This document shows, piece by piece, positions 1-6,345 of a DNA stretch of 11,240 bases (positions within the stretch are counted from its first letter, which is position 1; each line of letters starts with the position of its first letter). Both the position numbers and the translations under genes were made by a program. The DNA lies in assembly GCA_965365655.1 (NCBI GenBank), contig CBDUCN010000155.1, positions 1-11,240 of the forward strand, read 5' to 3'. This DNA is from JBFHNV01 sp965365655. Its GTDB lineage: Bacteria; Pseudomonadota; Gammaproteobacteria; HK1. The notes under the pieces are model-generated. The model made no database searches, was not told the DNA's origin, and was given only the letters and a program-made list of their open reading frames with translations.

Positions 1-964
1 TGATGTTCTCCAGCCCGATGAACACCTGCTTGCAGCCCGCGCGCGCGGCCTTCTCGACGAAGCCCTTGATCTTGTGGCACAGGGTATCCACCTGGATCAT
101 GAAGCTGATGCGCAGCCCTTCCTTCTCGCGCAGCTCGATCATGCGATCGAAGATCTCCTCCCAGTTCTTGTTGCGCGCGAAGTTGTCGTCGGTGACGAAG
201 TAGCGCTTCACGCCCTGCTTCGCGTGCTCGCGCAGCAGGCGTTCCACGTCGTCGGCGCTGCGGTAGCGCGACTTGCGCCCCTGCACGTTGATGATGGTGC
301 AGAAGCTGCAGGTGAACGGGCAGCCGCGCCCGGCATCGAAGCAGCCACGAGAGCTGCCGTAGCGGCGGATGTGCTCCTCCGGCAGGAACGGCGTCGGCTG
401 GTCCGACATGTCCGGCAGGTCGTCCATGAAGTTGTACAGCGGCTCCATGGTGCCGTCGCGCGCCGCGCACAGCAGGTCGCCCAGGCGCCCCTCCGCCTCG
501 CCGGCGAACAGGGTCACGCCCATCGCGATCGCCTCGCGCAGGTCCGCCGGCATCTCCGGCAGCATCGCGAGACAGCCGCTGACGTGGAAACCGCCGATCG
601 CGACCGGGATGCCGTGAGGCCTGAGCTGGCGCGCGATGTCCAGCGCGCGCGGGTACTGGTTGGACTGCACCCCGACCAGGCACACGAGGCCGCGGTTCCC
701 GTTGGCCTTGAAGCGGCGCACGATGTCCTTGATCGGGACCGTGACGTTGGTCTCGTCGTAGGCCTCGATGCGCAGATCCACCCCGTCGCCGAGCACCTTG
801 CGCCGATCGCAGTCGAGCGCGAGCCCGTAGACGCTGGACAGGGAATTCGACGGGATGAAGGCGCGCCACCACTGGATGACGTAGCCGTCGTCGTCGTAGT
901 GCGAGGGCTTGATCAGCTCGAGCAGGAAGGTGCTGCGCTCGGCGGTCACGGCGGGGGTGGCCAT
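1..964 (-). CDS. Cobalamin-binding radical SAM protein (C-terminus beyond the left edge)
   Basis: The gene starts at the ATG at 962-964 and reads leftward off the window, leaving the first 321 codons. An AGGAG lies about 7 bases upstream of the start. Residues 65-170 look like a B12-binding Rossmann domain, with LVCLVGVQSNQYPRALDIA at 93-111 and VAIGGFHVSG at 121-130. I see no DxHxxG motif, so any cobalamin would bind without the lower-axial histidine. This fits B12-dependent radical SAM enzymes, many of which lack it. The radical SAM core opens with CxxxCxxC at Cys215, Cys219 and Cys222 (CPFTCSFC), the ligands of the 4Fe-4S cluster. The rest of the barrel follows, for example FVTDDNFARN and QVFIGLENI at the edge. 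Such proteins carry out methylations or rearrangements on varied substrates; the substrate here cannot be read. It lies downstream of the RidA and flavin reductase genes on the same strand. Confidence 0.9.
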   Translation of the reverse strand, partial: MATPAVTAERSTFLLELIKPSHYDDDGYVIQWWRAFIPSNSLSSVYGLALDCDRRKVLGDGVDLRIEAYDETNVTVPIKDIVRRFKANGNRGLVCLVGVQSNQYPRALDIARQLRPHGIPVAIGGFHVSGCLAMLPEMPADLREAIAMGVTLFAGEAEGRLGDLLCAARDGTMEPLYNFMDDLPDMSDQPTPFLPEEHIRRYGSSRGCFDAGRGCPFTCSFCTIINVQGRKSRYRSADDVERLLREHAKQGVKRYFVTDDNFARNKNWEEIFDRMIELREKEGLRISFMIQVDTLCHKIKGFVEKAARAGCKQVFIGLENI

Positions 965-1327
965 GGCGTGCTCCTGTGCGTGGCCGGCCGCACGGCGACG
1001 GGCCGGCGACGCGGGAATCCGGGTCGTGATCTGCCAAAGGTTACGCGGCCGCGGCGAGGTGCGCCACCGGCCGCGCGCCATCCCGTCGCAGGCCTCGCTC
1101 GTCGCAGCGAGCCTGTGCCGCCCCTTCGCTCACGGGCCGCGACGGCCGCGTCGCGCGGCGGCGGTCGTCCGATGACCCGCAGCGGCGCGTCCCGCGCCGG
1201 GCATTCCCGGACGGACTCCTCGCGCGTCGTCCGCGCGCACGGGCATCCCGTGGAGCCCGGGCCCGGACGCCGGGCGGCCGTTCCCCATCGACCGTGCCGG
1301 CGGCCGGCGCCGGTCCCCGGAGAACGC
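965..1327. other. Intergenic region without a supported gene
   Basis: About 360 bases lie between the radical SAM start and the RidA stop. Open frames across it are arginine/alanine-rich, resemble no family and look like out-of-frame readings caused by GC richness. It contains the radical SAM ribosome binding site near its left end, and a GC-rich stem-loop next to the RidA stop. No convincing promoter is visible. The spacer suggests that the radical SAM gene is not tightly coupled to RidA. Confidence 0.6.
1290..1315 (-). terminator. GC-rich stem-loop just after the RidA stop, possible terminator
   Basis: On the minus strand, GACCG and CGGTC form the outer arms and GCCGG/CCGGC the inner arms around a short CCG loop. 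It starts about 12 bases after the stop codon of the RidA gene. No T tract follows, so it is not a canonical intrinsic terminator. It could protect the mRNA 3' end or be chance in this GC-rich DNA. Confidence 0.25.
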
Positions 1328-1738
1328 TCAGTCTGGGATCACGGCCGTCACGTCCACCTCCACCACCCACTCGGGCTTCGCGAGCCCCTGCACGATGAGG
1401 CCGGTGGAGACCGGGTACACGCCCTTCAGCCAGCGTCCCAGCTCGCGATAGACGTCGCTGCGGTACGCGCGGTCGGTGATGTAGACCACGATCTTGCACA
1501 CGTGGGCCAGCTCGCTGCCGGCCTCCTCCAGGAGCTGCTTCACGTTCTTCATCGCCTGCTCCGTCTGCGCCCGGGCGTCGCCGATGCCCACCGGGTTGCC
1601 GTCGAAATCGGAGCCCACCTGCCCGCGCACGAAGACGAGGTTGCCCGCCTTCACGACCTGGCAGAAATCGTTGTCCAGACCCTGCCCCGGATAGGTGTCG
1701 GCGGTGTTGAACCGCCGGATGCGCTCGTGAACCGTCAT
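1328..1738 (-). CDS. RidA (YjgF/YER057c/UK114) family protein, arginine lost from active site
   Basis: The protein has 136 residues, normal for this family of small trimeric proteins. The chosen ATG has AGGAG 8 bases upstream. An in-frame GTG three codons earlier overlaps that site and is unlikely to be used. Family features are VKAGNLVFVRGQVG (29-42), the helix AQTEQAMKNVKQLLEEAG (57-74), VCKIVVYITD (80-89) and a C-terminal strand VVEVDVTAVIPD. E. coli RidA uses Arg105 (FPARSC) to hold the carboxylate of enamine/imine substrates. The aligned segment here is YPVSTG, with Ser111 in that place, so classic 2-aminoacrylate deaminase activity is doubtful. It more likely belongs to one of the Rid subfamilies tied to specific catabolic routes. 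A flavin reductase gene lies directly upstream, as RutC and RutF co-occur in the pyrimidine-degrading rut operon, but no other rut gene is visible. Confidence 0.88.
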   Translation of the reverse strand: MTVHERIRRFNTADTYPGQGLDNDFCQVVKAGNLVFVRGQVGSDFDGNPVGIGDARAQTEQAMKNVKQLLEEAGSELAHVCKIVVYITDRAYRSDVYRELGRWLKGVYPVSTGLIVQGLAKPEWVVEVDVTAVIPD

Positions 1739-1746
1739 GCCGCACA

Positions 1747-1752
1747 CTCCTC
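1747..1752 (-). promoter_or_regulatory. Ribosome binding site fixing the RidA start
   Basis: GAGGAG on the minus strand lies 8 bases before the ATG at 1736-1738. It overlaps the alternative GTG at 1745-1747, which decides in favour of the ATG. Confidence 0.7.
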
Positions 1753-1890
1753 AGCTGAAGCCGTTGCCGCCCTTGCCGCCGGAACCACCCGCCACCCGCT
1801 CACCGTCGTTCCGCGCACTGCGCCCGTCGCGGCTGCAGTCTCGGGTCGCCGCCGCCGGTTCCCGGCATCGGCCGCGCCCTCCGGCGTCCG

Positions 1891-2388
1891 TCAGTCCCAG
1901 ACGATGCGCGCGTAGCGCCGCCGGCCGTAGACCAGCGGCGACACGCCGCCCTGCACCGCTGCGACCACCCGCGCGATGAAGATGCGGTGGGTGCCCTCGG
2001 TGAGCATGTGGTCCACCTTGCAGTCGAACGACGCCGCGGCGCCTTCCAGCACCGGCGAGCCGGTGGCGAGGCGCGACCAGCGCGCGGTGGTGAACGGGTC
2101 CGCCAGCCCCTCGATGCGGCCCGCAAAGGCCTCGGAGACCTCGCGCTGGGCGTCCCCCAACACGTTGAGGCAGAACACCCCGTTGTGCTCGATGGCCTCC
2201 GCCGCGCTGCTCTCGTGGTGGATGCACGCGAGCAGCGACGGCGGCTCGGCGGTAACGGAGCACGCGGAGCTCACGGTCACGCCGTCGCGACCGGCGAGAC
2301 CGTCGGTCGTGACCACGTTGACGCCGTTCGCGGCGCGCGACATGGCTTCGACGAAATCCTGGCGGTCGACGACCGGAAGTTCAGCCAT
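1891..2388 (-). CDS. Flavin reductase domain protein (HpaC/RutF-like)
   Basis: The 165-residue protein matches the typical length and pattern of the short-chain flavin reductases that supply reduced FMN or FAD to two-component monooxygenases. Visible family features are GVNVVTT near residues 22-28, DGVTVSSACSVTAEPPSLLACI at about 35-56 (flavin-binding loop), FCLNVL in the centre, and FDCKVDHMLTEGTHRIFIARV, the conserved late segment with its gatekeeping histidine. The end, LVYGRRRYARIVWD, is also typical. The ATG is preceded by GGGGAAG. No monooxygenase partner lies in the window, so the pathway is open. The RidA gene starts about 150 bases downstream on the same strand, suggesting shared expression and a role in oxidative catabolism of a nitrogenous or aromatic compound. 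HpaC, RutF and related reductases cannot be told apart by eye. Confidence 0.88.
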   Translation of the reverse strand: MAELPVVDRQDFVEAMSRAANGVNVVTTDGLAGRDGVTVSSACSVTAEPPSLLACIHHESSAAEAIEHNGVFCLNVLGDAQREVSEAFAGRIEGLADPFTTARWSRLATGSPVLEGAAASFDCKVDHMLTEGTHRIFIARVVAAVQGGVSPLVYGRRRYARIVWD

Positions 2389-2701
2389 GGGCTTCCCCGA
2401 GCAGGTGGAGCGGGCGTTCCGCCGTCGCGGGCTGCGGGGCGGGCCGGCTCATGCTCGACCACCGACCGCGATTTGGCAATTCGCCGCGGCGCGGCGGGCC
2501 GCGCGCGCCCGCCGGCGTGGCACGCGTCCTGCATCGATCGGCAGGTCCGTTCCGCGCGCGCGACGCGGCCGCGTCGGGGAGACGATGCAAGCCATTGATT
2601 CTGGATTATAAAAACGTGCCGTCAGCGTGCGCCGGCGACGGCGCGCGCATCGCCGGGGCAGCGCCCCGTCGGGCGGACACGACAGCACGAGGGAGAGGGT
2701 G
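2389..2701. other. Divergent intergenic region between flavin reductase and PilZ genes
   Basis: These 313 bases separate two divergent starts. I see no supported gene; short open frames are arginine-rich and without recognisable sequence. The right part holds an AT-rich pocket (2605-2614) that stands out from the surroundings and is the best place for a promoter. A GGGAGAGG lies just before the PilZ ATG. Confidence 0.6.
2605..2614. promoter_or_regulatory. AT-rich pocket, possible promoter -10 element(s)
   Basis: ATTATAAAAA is read as a perfect TATAAT on the minus strand (2610-2605), which would drive the flavin reductase from about 220 bases upstream. On the plus strand it reads TATAAA (2607-2612), about 90 bases before the PilZ start. 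No good -35 hexamer lies at 16-18 bases on either side, so direction is unresolved. The contrast with very GC-rich flanks is the main support. Confidence 0.35.
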
Positions 2702-3142
2702 ATGGGTGCCAAGCGAAAGCAAGACGATCTCGCCGAGACCGGGCGCCATCCGCTGTACCGCAACTTCGAGTCGAAGCGCGCCTATCCGCGGGTGAAGCTC
2801 AGCATGCCGGTGCAGATCGGCCTGCCCGGCGGGCGCGTGGTGTGCGCCCGCATCTACAACCTGTCGCCCGACGGGCTGCAGGTGCGCTGCGACCCCGGGG
2901 CCGCCCGGATGATCCACCCGAGCGGCCAGCCGGTCGCCGAGGGCCAGGGCGCCGAGGTGCTGGTGGTGCTGCGCACCCGCGATCGCAACGACATGCGCAC
3001 CCTGGTCGTGCGCTGCCGCCTGACCTATCTGCTCGCGGAGAGCCGCGACGAGATCATTCTGGGCTTCAGCTTCCTGAACCTGCTGCCGGCACAGCAATCC
3101 GCCATCGACGCGCTGCTCGCCGCGAGCCTGATGCCGGCCTGA
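2702..3142 (+). CDS. PilZ-domain protein, probable c-di-GMP receptor
   Basis: The protein has 146 residues and essentially one domain. It carries both halves of the c-di-GMP binding signature: RxxxR as R26-AYP-R30, and the [D/N]xSxxG motif as N53-L-S55-P-D-G58. The remaining PilZ beta-barrel strands follow (VQIGLPGGRVVCARIYNL, AEVLVVLRTRD, EIILGFSFLNL), then a short C-terminal helix. No signal peptide or membrane segment is visible, so it should be cytoplasmic and act by binding c-di-GMP and then a partner protein. The ATG at 2702 follows GGGAGAGG; the frame is open further upstream, but that extension is arginine-rich and has no ribosome binding site. It stands alone, divergent from the flavin reductase and convergent with the DUF4174 gene 19 bases away. 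No diguanylate cyclase or motility gene nearby indicates its process. Confidence 0.92.
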   Translation: MGAKRKQDDLAETGRHPLYRNFESKRAYPRVKLSMPVQIGLPGGRVVCARIYNLSPDGLQVRCDPGAARMIHPSGQPVAEGQGAEVLVVLRTRDRNDMRTLVVRCRLTYLLAESRDEIILGFSFLNLLPAQQSAIDALLAASLMPA

Positions 3143-3161
3143 CACCGCCGCGCGCTCCGCG

Positions 3162-3668
3162 TCAGCCGGGACAGGGCGAACCGCGTTCGCGCATCTCGGC
3201 GCGGCGCATGGGCATGCCGTCGATCAGCGCGAACAGCCCGGCCAGGTCAGGGCTCTCGCTGCGCGCCTTCTCGCCGCCGTCCTTGCCCACCAGGATGACG
3301 ACGGCATCGTCGGGCATGACGCGGAAGCGCTGCCTGAGCTCGCGCGCCTCGCCCGGCGCGAGCGCGCGCGAGCCGAGGCTGCCCCCTGCCGCGGCGACGC
3401 GCGCCACCAGCAGGTCGCGCTCGGCCACCGCGCAGCGCCCCGCGTCCAGCGCCGCCTCCAGCGCCGCGAGCCGCGGATCCGCCGGCCGCGGTGCGAACAG
3501 CAGCAGCACCCGGTAGCGCCACTGCAGCGCGTCCAGCACGCCCTGCTCCGCGTCGGCGCGCACGGTCGCGGCCGCGAGCGCGCAGGCCAGCGCGGCCATC
3601 GTGGCCAGCGCGCGCGGCGCCGCGCACGGCCGGCGGGCTCGCCCCACGCGCCGTGAGCCGCCGGTCAC
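3162..3668 (-). CDS. Secreted DUF4174 protein
   Basis: The C-terminal half matches DUF4174: LRQRFRVMPDDAVVILVGKD, then GGEKARS, then LFALIDGMPMRRAEMRERG, where the GKDGG and IDxMPMRxxEM signatures are diagnostic. The fold is thioredoxin-like with no CxxC; function is unknown. An N-terminal signal sequence is visible (ALATMAALACALAAATVRA, cut before DA), so it is exported. The start is uncertain. GTG at 3668 overlaps the upstream stop as GTGA and gives an arginine-rich n-region before the hydrophobic stretch; GTG at 3647 would also do. ATG at 3599 leaves a signal with no positive charge and has no ribosome binding site. It is the last gene of the dacB-DUF2845-DUF4174 operon, so an envelope role is likely but unproven. 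Confidence 0.85.
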   Translation of the reverse strand: MTGGSRRVGRARRPCAAPRALATMAALACALAAATVRADAEQGVLDALQWRYRVLLLFAPRPADPRLAALEAALDAGRCAVAERDLLVARVAAAGGSLGSRALAPGEARELRQRFRVMPDDAVVILVGKDGGEKARSESPDLAGLFALIDGMPMRRAEMRERGSPCPG

Positions 3669-4012
3669 TCCTCGCGCGGGCCGCGGTCGATGCGCACCAG
3701 CCGCCCCCCCTCGAACTGCAGGTGCTGCACGAAACGCCCGTACCCACGCCGGTAGGTCCACGTCTGCACGTCGCTCAGGTTGAACGCGCCGGGGTCGCGC
3801 GCGGTGGGCGCTCCGGTGCGCCGCTGGTAGCCGGTCGTGTGATCCGGCTCGCCGCACTTCGCGCGCACGGTCTCGGCCGCGTCACCGCGGGTCACGATGC
3901 CGCCGGCGCAGCGCAGGCTGTCCGCGGACGCGTCCCTCGCGGCCAGCGCCGCGAGCAGCAGCGCGACGGCGGCGCCCGGAGCGCCGGCGCGTATCACTGC
4001 TCGAACAGCCAT
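3665..4012 (-). CDS. Secreted DUF2845 protein
   Basis: The 115-residue protein begins with a signal peptide (about residues 1-30, hydrophobic core AAVALLLAALAA, cleavage near ASA-DS). The mature part fits DUF2845: LRCAGGIVTRGD, then VRAKCGEPD, then a tyrosine/tryptophan-rich strand VQTWTYRRGYGRFVQHLQFEGGRLVRI. Cys35 and Cys53 could form a disulphide in the periplasm. The function of the family is unknown. The ATG at 4012 overlaps dacB by 19 bases; GTG at 3997 is an alternative start forming a GTGA overlap with the dacB stop, and neither has a strong ribosome binding site. Position between dacB and a DUF4174 gene, with overlaps on both sides, means co-expression with a peptidoglycan enzyme. 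Confidence 0.85.
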   Translation of the reverse strand: MAVRAVIRAGAPGAAVALLLAALAARDASADSLRCAGGIVTRGDAAETVRAKCGEPDHTTGYQRRTGAPTARDPGAFNLSDVQTWTYRRGYGRFVQHLQFEGGRLVRIDRGPREE

Positions 4013-5460
4013 TCCACGAGCGCGTCCTGCACCGCGGTGCCGAGCCCATGCTGGACGCCCGGATGGTTCTGCAGGCTCGCCACCACCAGCCAGCGCCCGT
4101 CGCGGGTGCGCAGGTAGCCCGCCATCGCGCGCACGCCGTCGAGCAGCCCGGTCTTCAGCCGCGCGGCGCCTTCCAGATCGCTGTCCTGGAAGCGCTTGCG
4201 CAGCGTGCCGTCCAGGGCCGAGAGCGGCAGCGTGCTCGCGAACTCCGGCATGAACGGGCTGTTCCAGGTGCGCAGGAGCACCCGCGCGAGCGTCAGCGCA
4301 GACACGCGCCCGTCGCGCGACAGGCCGGACCCGTTGTCGACGTACACCTCCGGCGCGTTGATGTCGTTGAGCAGCAGCCAGTCGGCGATCGCGCGGCGCC
4401 CCTTCTCCAGCGTGCCGGGCGCACCGTAGGCCTGCGCGCCCAGCGCCAGCAGCAGGTTACGGGTCATCACGTTGTTGCTGTACTTGTTCATGACCCGGAT
4501 GAGGTCCGCGAGCGGACGGGAGGTCGCCCGGTGCAGGCGCACCGCCTCCTCCGGCACCAGCCCCTCGCGGCCCACCCCGTCGATGCTCCCGCCGAGGCTG
4601 TTCCACAGCGGTACGAACGCGCCGAAGACGTAGGGCAGCGGATCCGCGACCGCGCGCAGCATCTCGAACTCGCCGCAGCGCCTCGGGAACACGCCGCTGA
4701 AGCGCACGGCGGGCACGGGACCGGTGCGTTCCACGTGCAGGCGCACCTTGCGGTTGCGCCAGCTGCAGCGCGTGTCGGTGAGCTCGATGCGGTTGTCCAG
4801 CTCGAGCGTGGCCATCGGCGGGTCCGGGACCACGCGCACCTTGCCCGCCGCGCGGTCGGGGAAGAAGCGGAAGCGGGTCGCGAAGAAGTTCACCAGCGCC
4901 GCGTGGGGCTGCACGTTGTAGGCACGGTAGGGACGCCCGTCGAAGTCGCCGCGATAGGTCGCCGGCACTTCGAAGTGGCTGCCGTCGAGCACCAGGTCGC
5001 CCTTCACGTGGCGAACGCCGGCGTGGCGCAGGTCGTCGAGCAGGCGCCAGAACGACTCCGTGACCAGGAACGGGTCGCCGCCGCCCTTCAGGTAGAGGTC
5101 GCCCTCGACCACGCCATCCACCGGCTGCGCGTCCGCGTAGACCTCGGTGTCGAACGTGAACGCAGGCCCCAGCTCGTTCAGCGCGACCACGGTAGTGAGC
5201 AGCTTCATCACCGAGGCGGGGTTGCGCGGCACCTGCGCGTTCACCGTGAGCAGCGGCGCGCCCTCGGTGACGTCCTGCACGTAGACGCTCAGGCTGTCCG
5301 CGGGCAGGCGGTGCTTCGCCATCACCTTCGCGACCGGGGCCGGCAGCGCGGTCAGCGGCTCCGCGCGCGCGGCCACGCCGCTGCCGGCGAGCAGCGCCGC
5401 CGCGAGCGCGCACGCGAGACCGCGCTGCCACCTGTCCCGTCCCTGCCGACCGGCGCTCAC
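3994..5460 (-). CDS. dacB: D-alanyl-D-alanine carboxypeptidase/endopeptidase (PBP4 type)
   Basis: This is a periplasmic low-molecular-weight penicillin-binding protein that trims the terminal D-Ala of peptidoglycan stem peptides and can cleave DD-crosslinks. The three active-site motifs of the S13 family are in order: SVMK at Ser83-Lys86 (nucleophile Ser83), SNN at 328-330, and KTG at 436-438 (RLKTGLLDGVRAMAGY). VYVDNGSGLSR at about 372-382 is another family hallmark. Between the first two motifs lies the long insertion typical of PBP4 (about residues 120-300). A signal peptide spans residues 1-33 (GLACALAAALLAGSGVAARA, cleavage before EP). At 488 residues it is close to E. coli DacB. The GTG start is set by AAGGGGAAG 8 bases upstream; the frame stays open much further, but only as the antisense of the SDR gene. 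It leads the operon with the DUF2845 and DUF4174 genes. Confidence 0.95.
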   Translation of the reverse strand: MSAGRQGRDRWQRGLACALAAALLAGSGVAARAEPLTALPAPVAKVMAKHRLPADSLSVYVQDVTEGAPLLTVNAQVPRNPASVMKLLTTVVALNELGPAFTFDTEVYADAQPVDGVVEGDLYLKGGGDPFLVTESFWRLLDDLRHAGVRHVKGDLVLDGSHFEVPATYRGDFDGRPYRAYNVQPHAALVNFFATRFRFFPDRAAGKVRVVPDPPMATLELDNRIELTDTRCSWRNRKVRLHVERTGPVPAVRFSGVFPRRCGEFEMLRAVADPLPYVFGAFVPLWNSLGGSIDGVGREGLVPEEAVRLHRATSRPLADLIRVMNKYSNNVMTRNLLLALGAQAYGAPGTLEKGRRAIADWLLLNDINAPEVYVDNGSGLSRDGRVSALTLARVLLRTWNSPFMPEFASTLPLSALDGTLRKRFQDSDLEGAARLKTGLLDGVRAMAGYLRTRDGRWLVVASLQNHPGVQHGLGTAVQDALVEWLFEQ

Positions 5461-5468
5461 GTGCGATG

Positions 5469-5477
5469 CTTCCCCTT
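5469..5477 (-). promoter_or_regulatory. Ribosome binding site fixing the dacB GTG start
   Basis: AAGGGGAAG on the minus strand sits 8 bases before the GTG at 5458-5460, and a good signal peptide follows at once. This rules out the long upstream extension of the frame. The rest of the 138-base divergent gap to the SDR gene shows no clear promoter. Confidence 0.65.
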
Positions 5478-5598
5478 CATCGGACGCGAATCCTAAAGCC
5501 CCCGCGCCCGCCGCGCTTCGGCCGGCCGCGCGCAGGGCCTGTGGTACCGTGCCGCGCCTCAGCGTCCCCGGCGCTGCCACGATCGAGGAGGTCCCGCC

Positions 5599-6345
5599 AT
5601 GACGCCCACCCCCCGCGCCGCATTCGTCACCGGCAGCGGCCGGAACATCGGCCGCGCCATCGCGCTCGAGCTCGGCCGCCGCGGCATGCGCGTGCTGGTG
5701 CACGGCCACACGCACCCGCAAAGCGCCGAGGAGGTCGCGGACGCGATCCGCGCGGGCGGCGGCGAGGCCGAGGTGGTGCTCGGCGATCTCGGCAACCCGT
5801 CCGCCGTGGAGGCGATGGCCGCACAGGCGCTGCAGCGCTTCGGCACGGTCGACGTGCTCGTGAACAACGCCGCGATCCGGCCCGAGTGCCCGGTGGAGTC
5901 GCTGTCCGACGCGGACTGGCACCACGTGTTCCAGGTCAACCTGCACAGCGCGTTCGCGCTCACCCGCGCGTTCGTGCCGGGGATGAAGGCCGCCGGCTTC
6001 GGGCGCATCGTGTACTTCACCGGCATGAACGCGATGCACGGCTACGTCGCGCGCCCGCACGTGTCCGCGACCAAGCACGCCCTGTGGGGCCTCACCAAGG
6101 CGCTGGCCAAGGAGCTCGGACCCGACGGCATCACGGTGAACGCGATCTCGCCGGGCCCCATCGGCACCGCGCACCCCGACGACCCGCACATGGAGGAGCA
6201 CATCCGCTCGATGGTGTCGCGCGTGCCGGTGGGCCGGCTCGGCACCCCGGAGGAGATCGCGGCGCTGTGCGCGTACCTGTGCAGCCCCGAGGCCGCGTTC
6301 CTGTCCGGCCAGATGCTCGCGTGCAATGGCGCCGCCCAGACCTGA
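5599..6345 (+). CDS. Short-chain dehydrogenase/reductase homologue lacking catalytic Ser and Tyr
   Basis: The 248-residue protein has the classical SDR layout. The cofactor loop is TGSGRNIG at 11-18 (usually TGxxxGIG). NNAAI at 89-93 supports the fold, catalytic-site Asn114 is in VNLHSAF, and SPGPIGT follows at 184-190. FabG-like spacing places the catalytic Ser at 142 and the Tyr of YxxxK at 155. They are Gly142 (YFTGMNAM) and Val155 (HVSATK), with only Lys159 kept. Nearby Thr141, His154 or Tyr149 might substitute, or the protein may bind nucleotide without normal hydride chemistry. The sequence is otherwise intact, so this looks like a subfamily trait rather than decay. The start is firm: GAGGAGGT lies 6 bases before the ATG. 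It is the first gene of an operon, overlapping the methyltransferase gene by 20 bases. Confidence 0.9.
   Translation: MTPTPRAAFVTGSGRNIGRAIALELGRRGMRVLVHGHTHPQSAEEVADAIRAGGGEAEVVLGDLGNPSAVEAMAAQALQRFGTVDVLVNNAAIRPECPVESLSDADWHHVFQVNLHSAFALTRAFVPGMKAAGFGRIVYFTGMNAMHGYVARPHVSATKHALWGLTKALAKELGPDGITVNAISPGPIGTAHPDDPHMEEHIRSMVSRVPVGRLGTPEEIAALCAYLCSPEAAFLSGQMLACNGAAQT

Noticed and set aside
74..1915. 613-codon open frame on the plus strand
   Set aside because: It runs antisense through the radical SAM and RidA genes, both of which have clear family motifs on the minus strand.
1891..2388. rut pyrimidine-degradation operon
   Set aside because: Only a RutF-like and a RutC-like gene are present; RutA, RutB, RutD and RutE are not in the window, and the RidA homologue lacks the usual arginine.
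4048..5496. 482-codon open frame on the plus strand
   Set aside because: It is the antisense of dacB; composition is typical of GC-rich shadow frames and no family is recognisable.
5461..6201. N-terminal extension of the dacB frame by 247 codons on the minus strand
   Set aside because: It is antisense to the SDR gene, rich in Arg/His/Ala, and dacB has a good GTG start with ribosome binding site and signal peptide at 5460.
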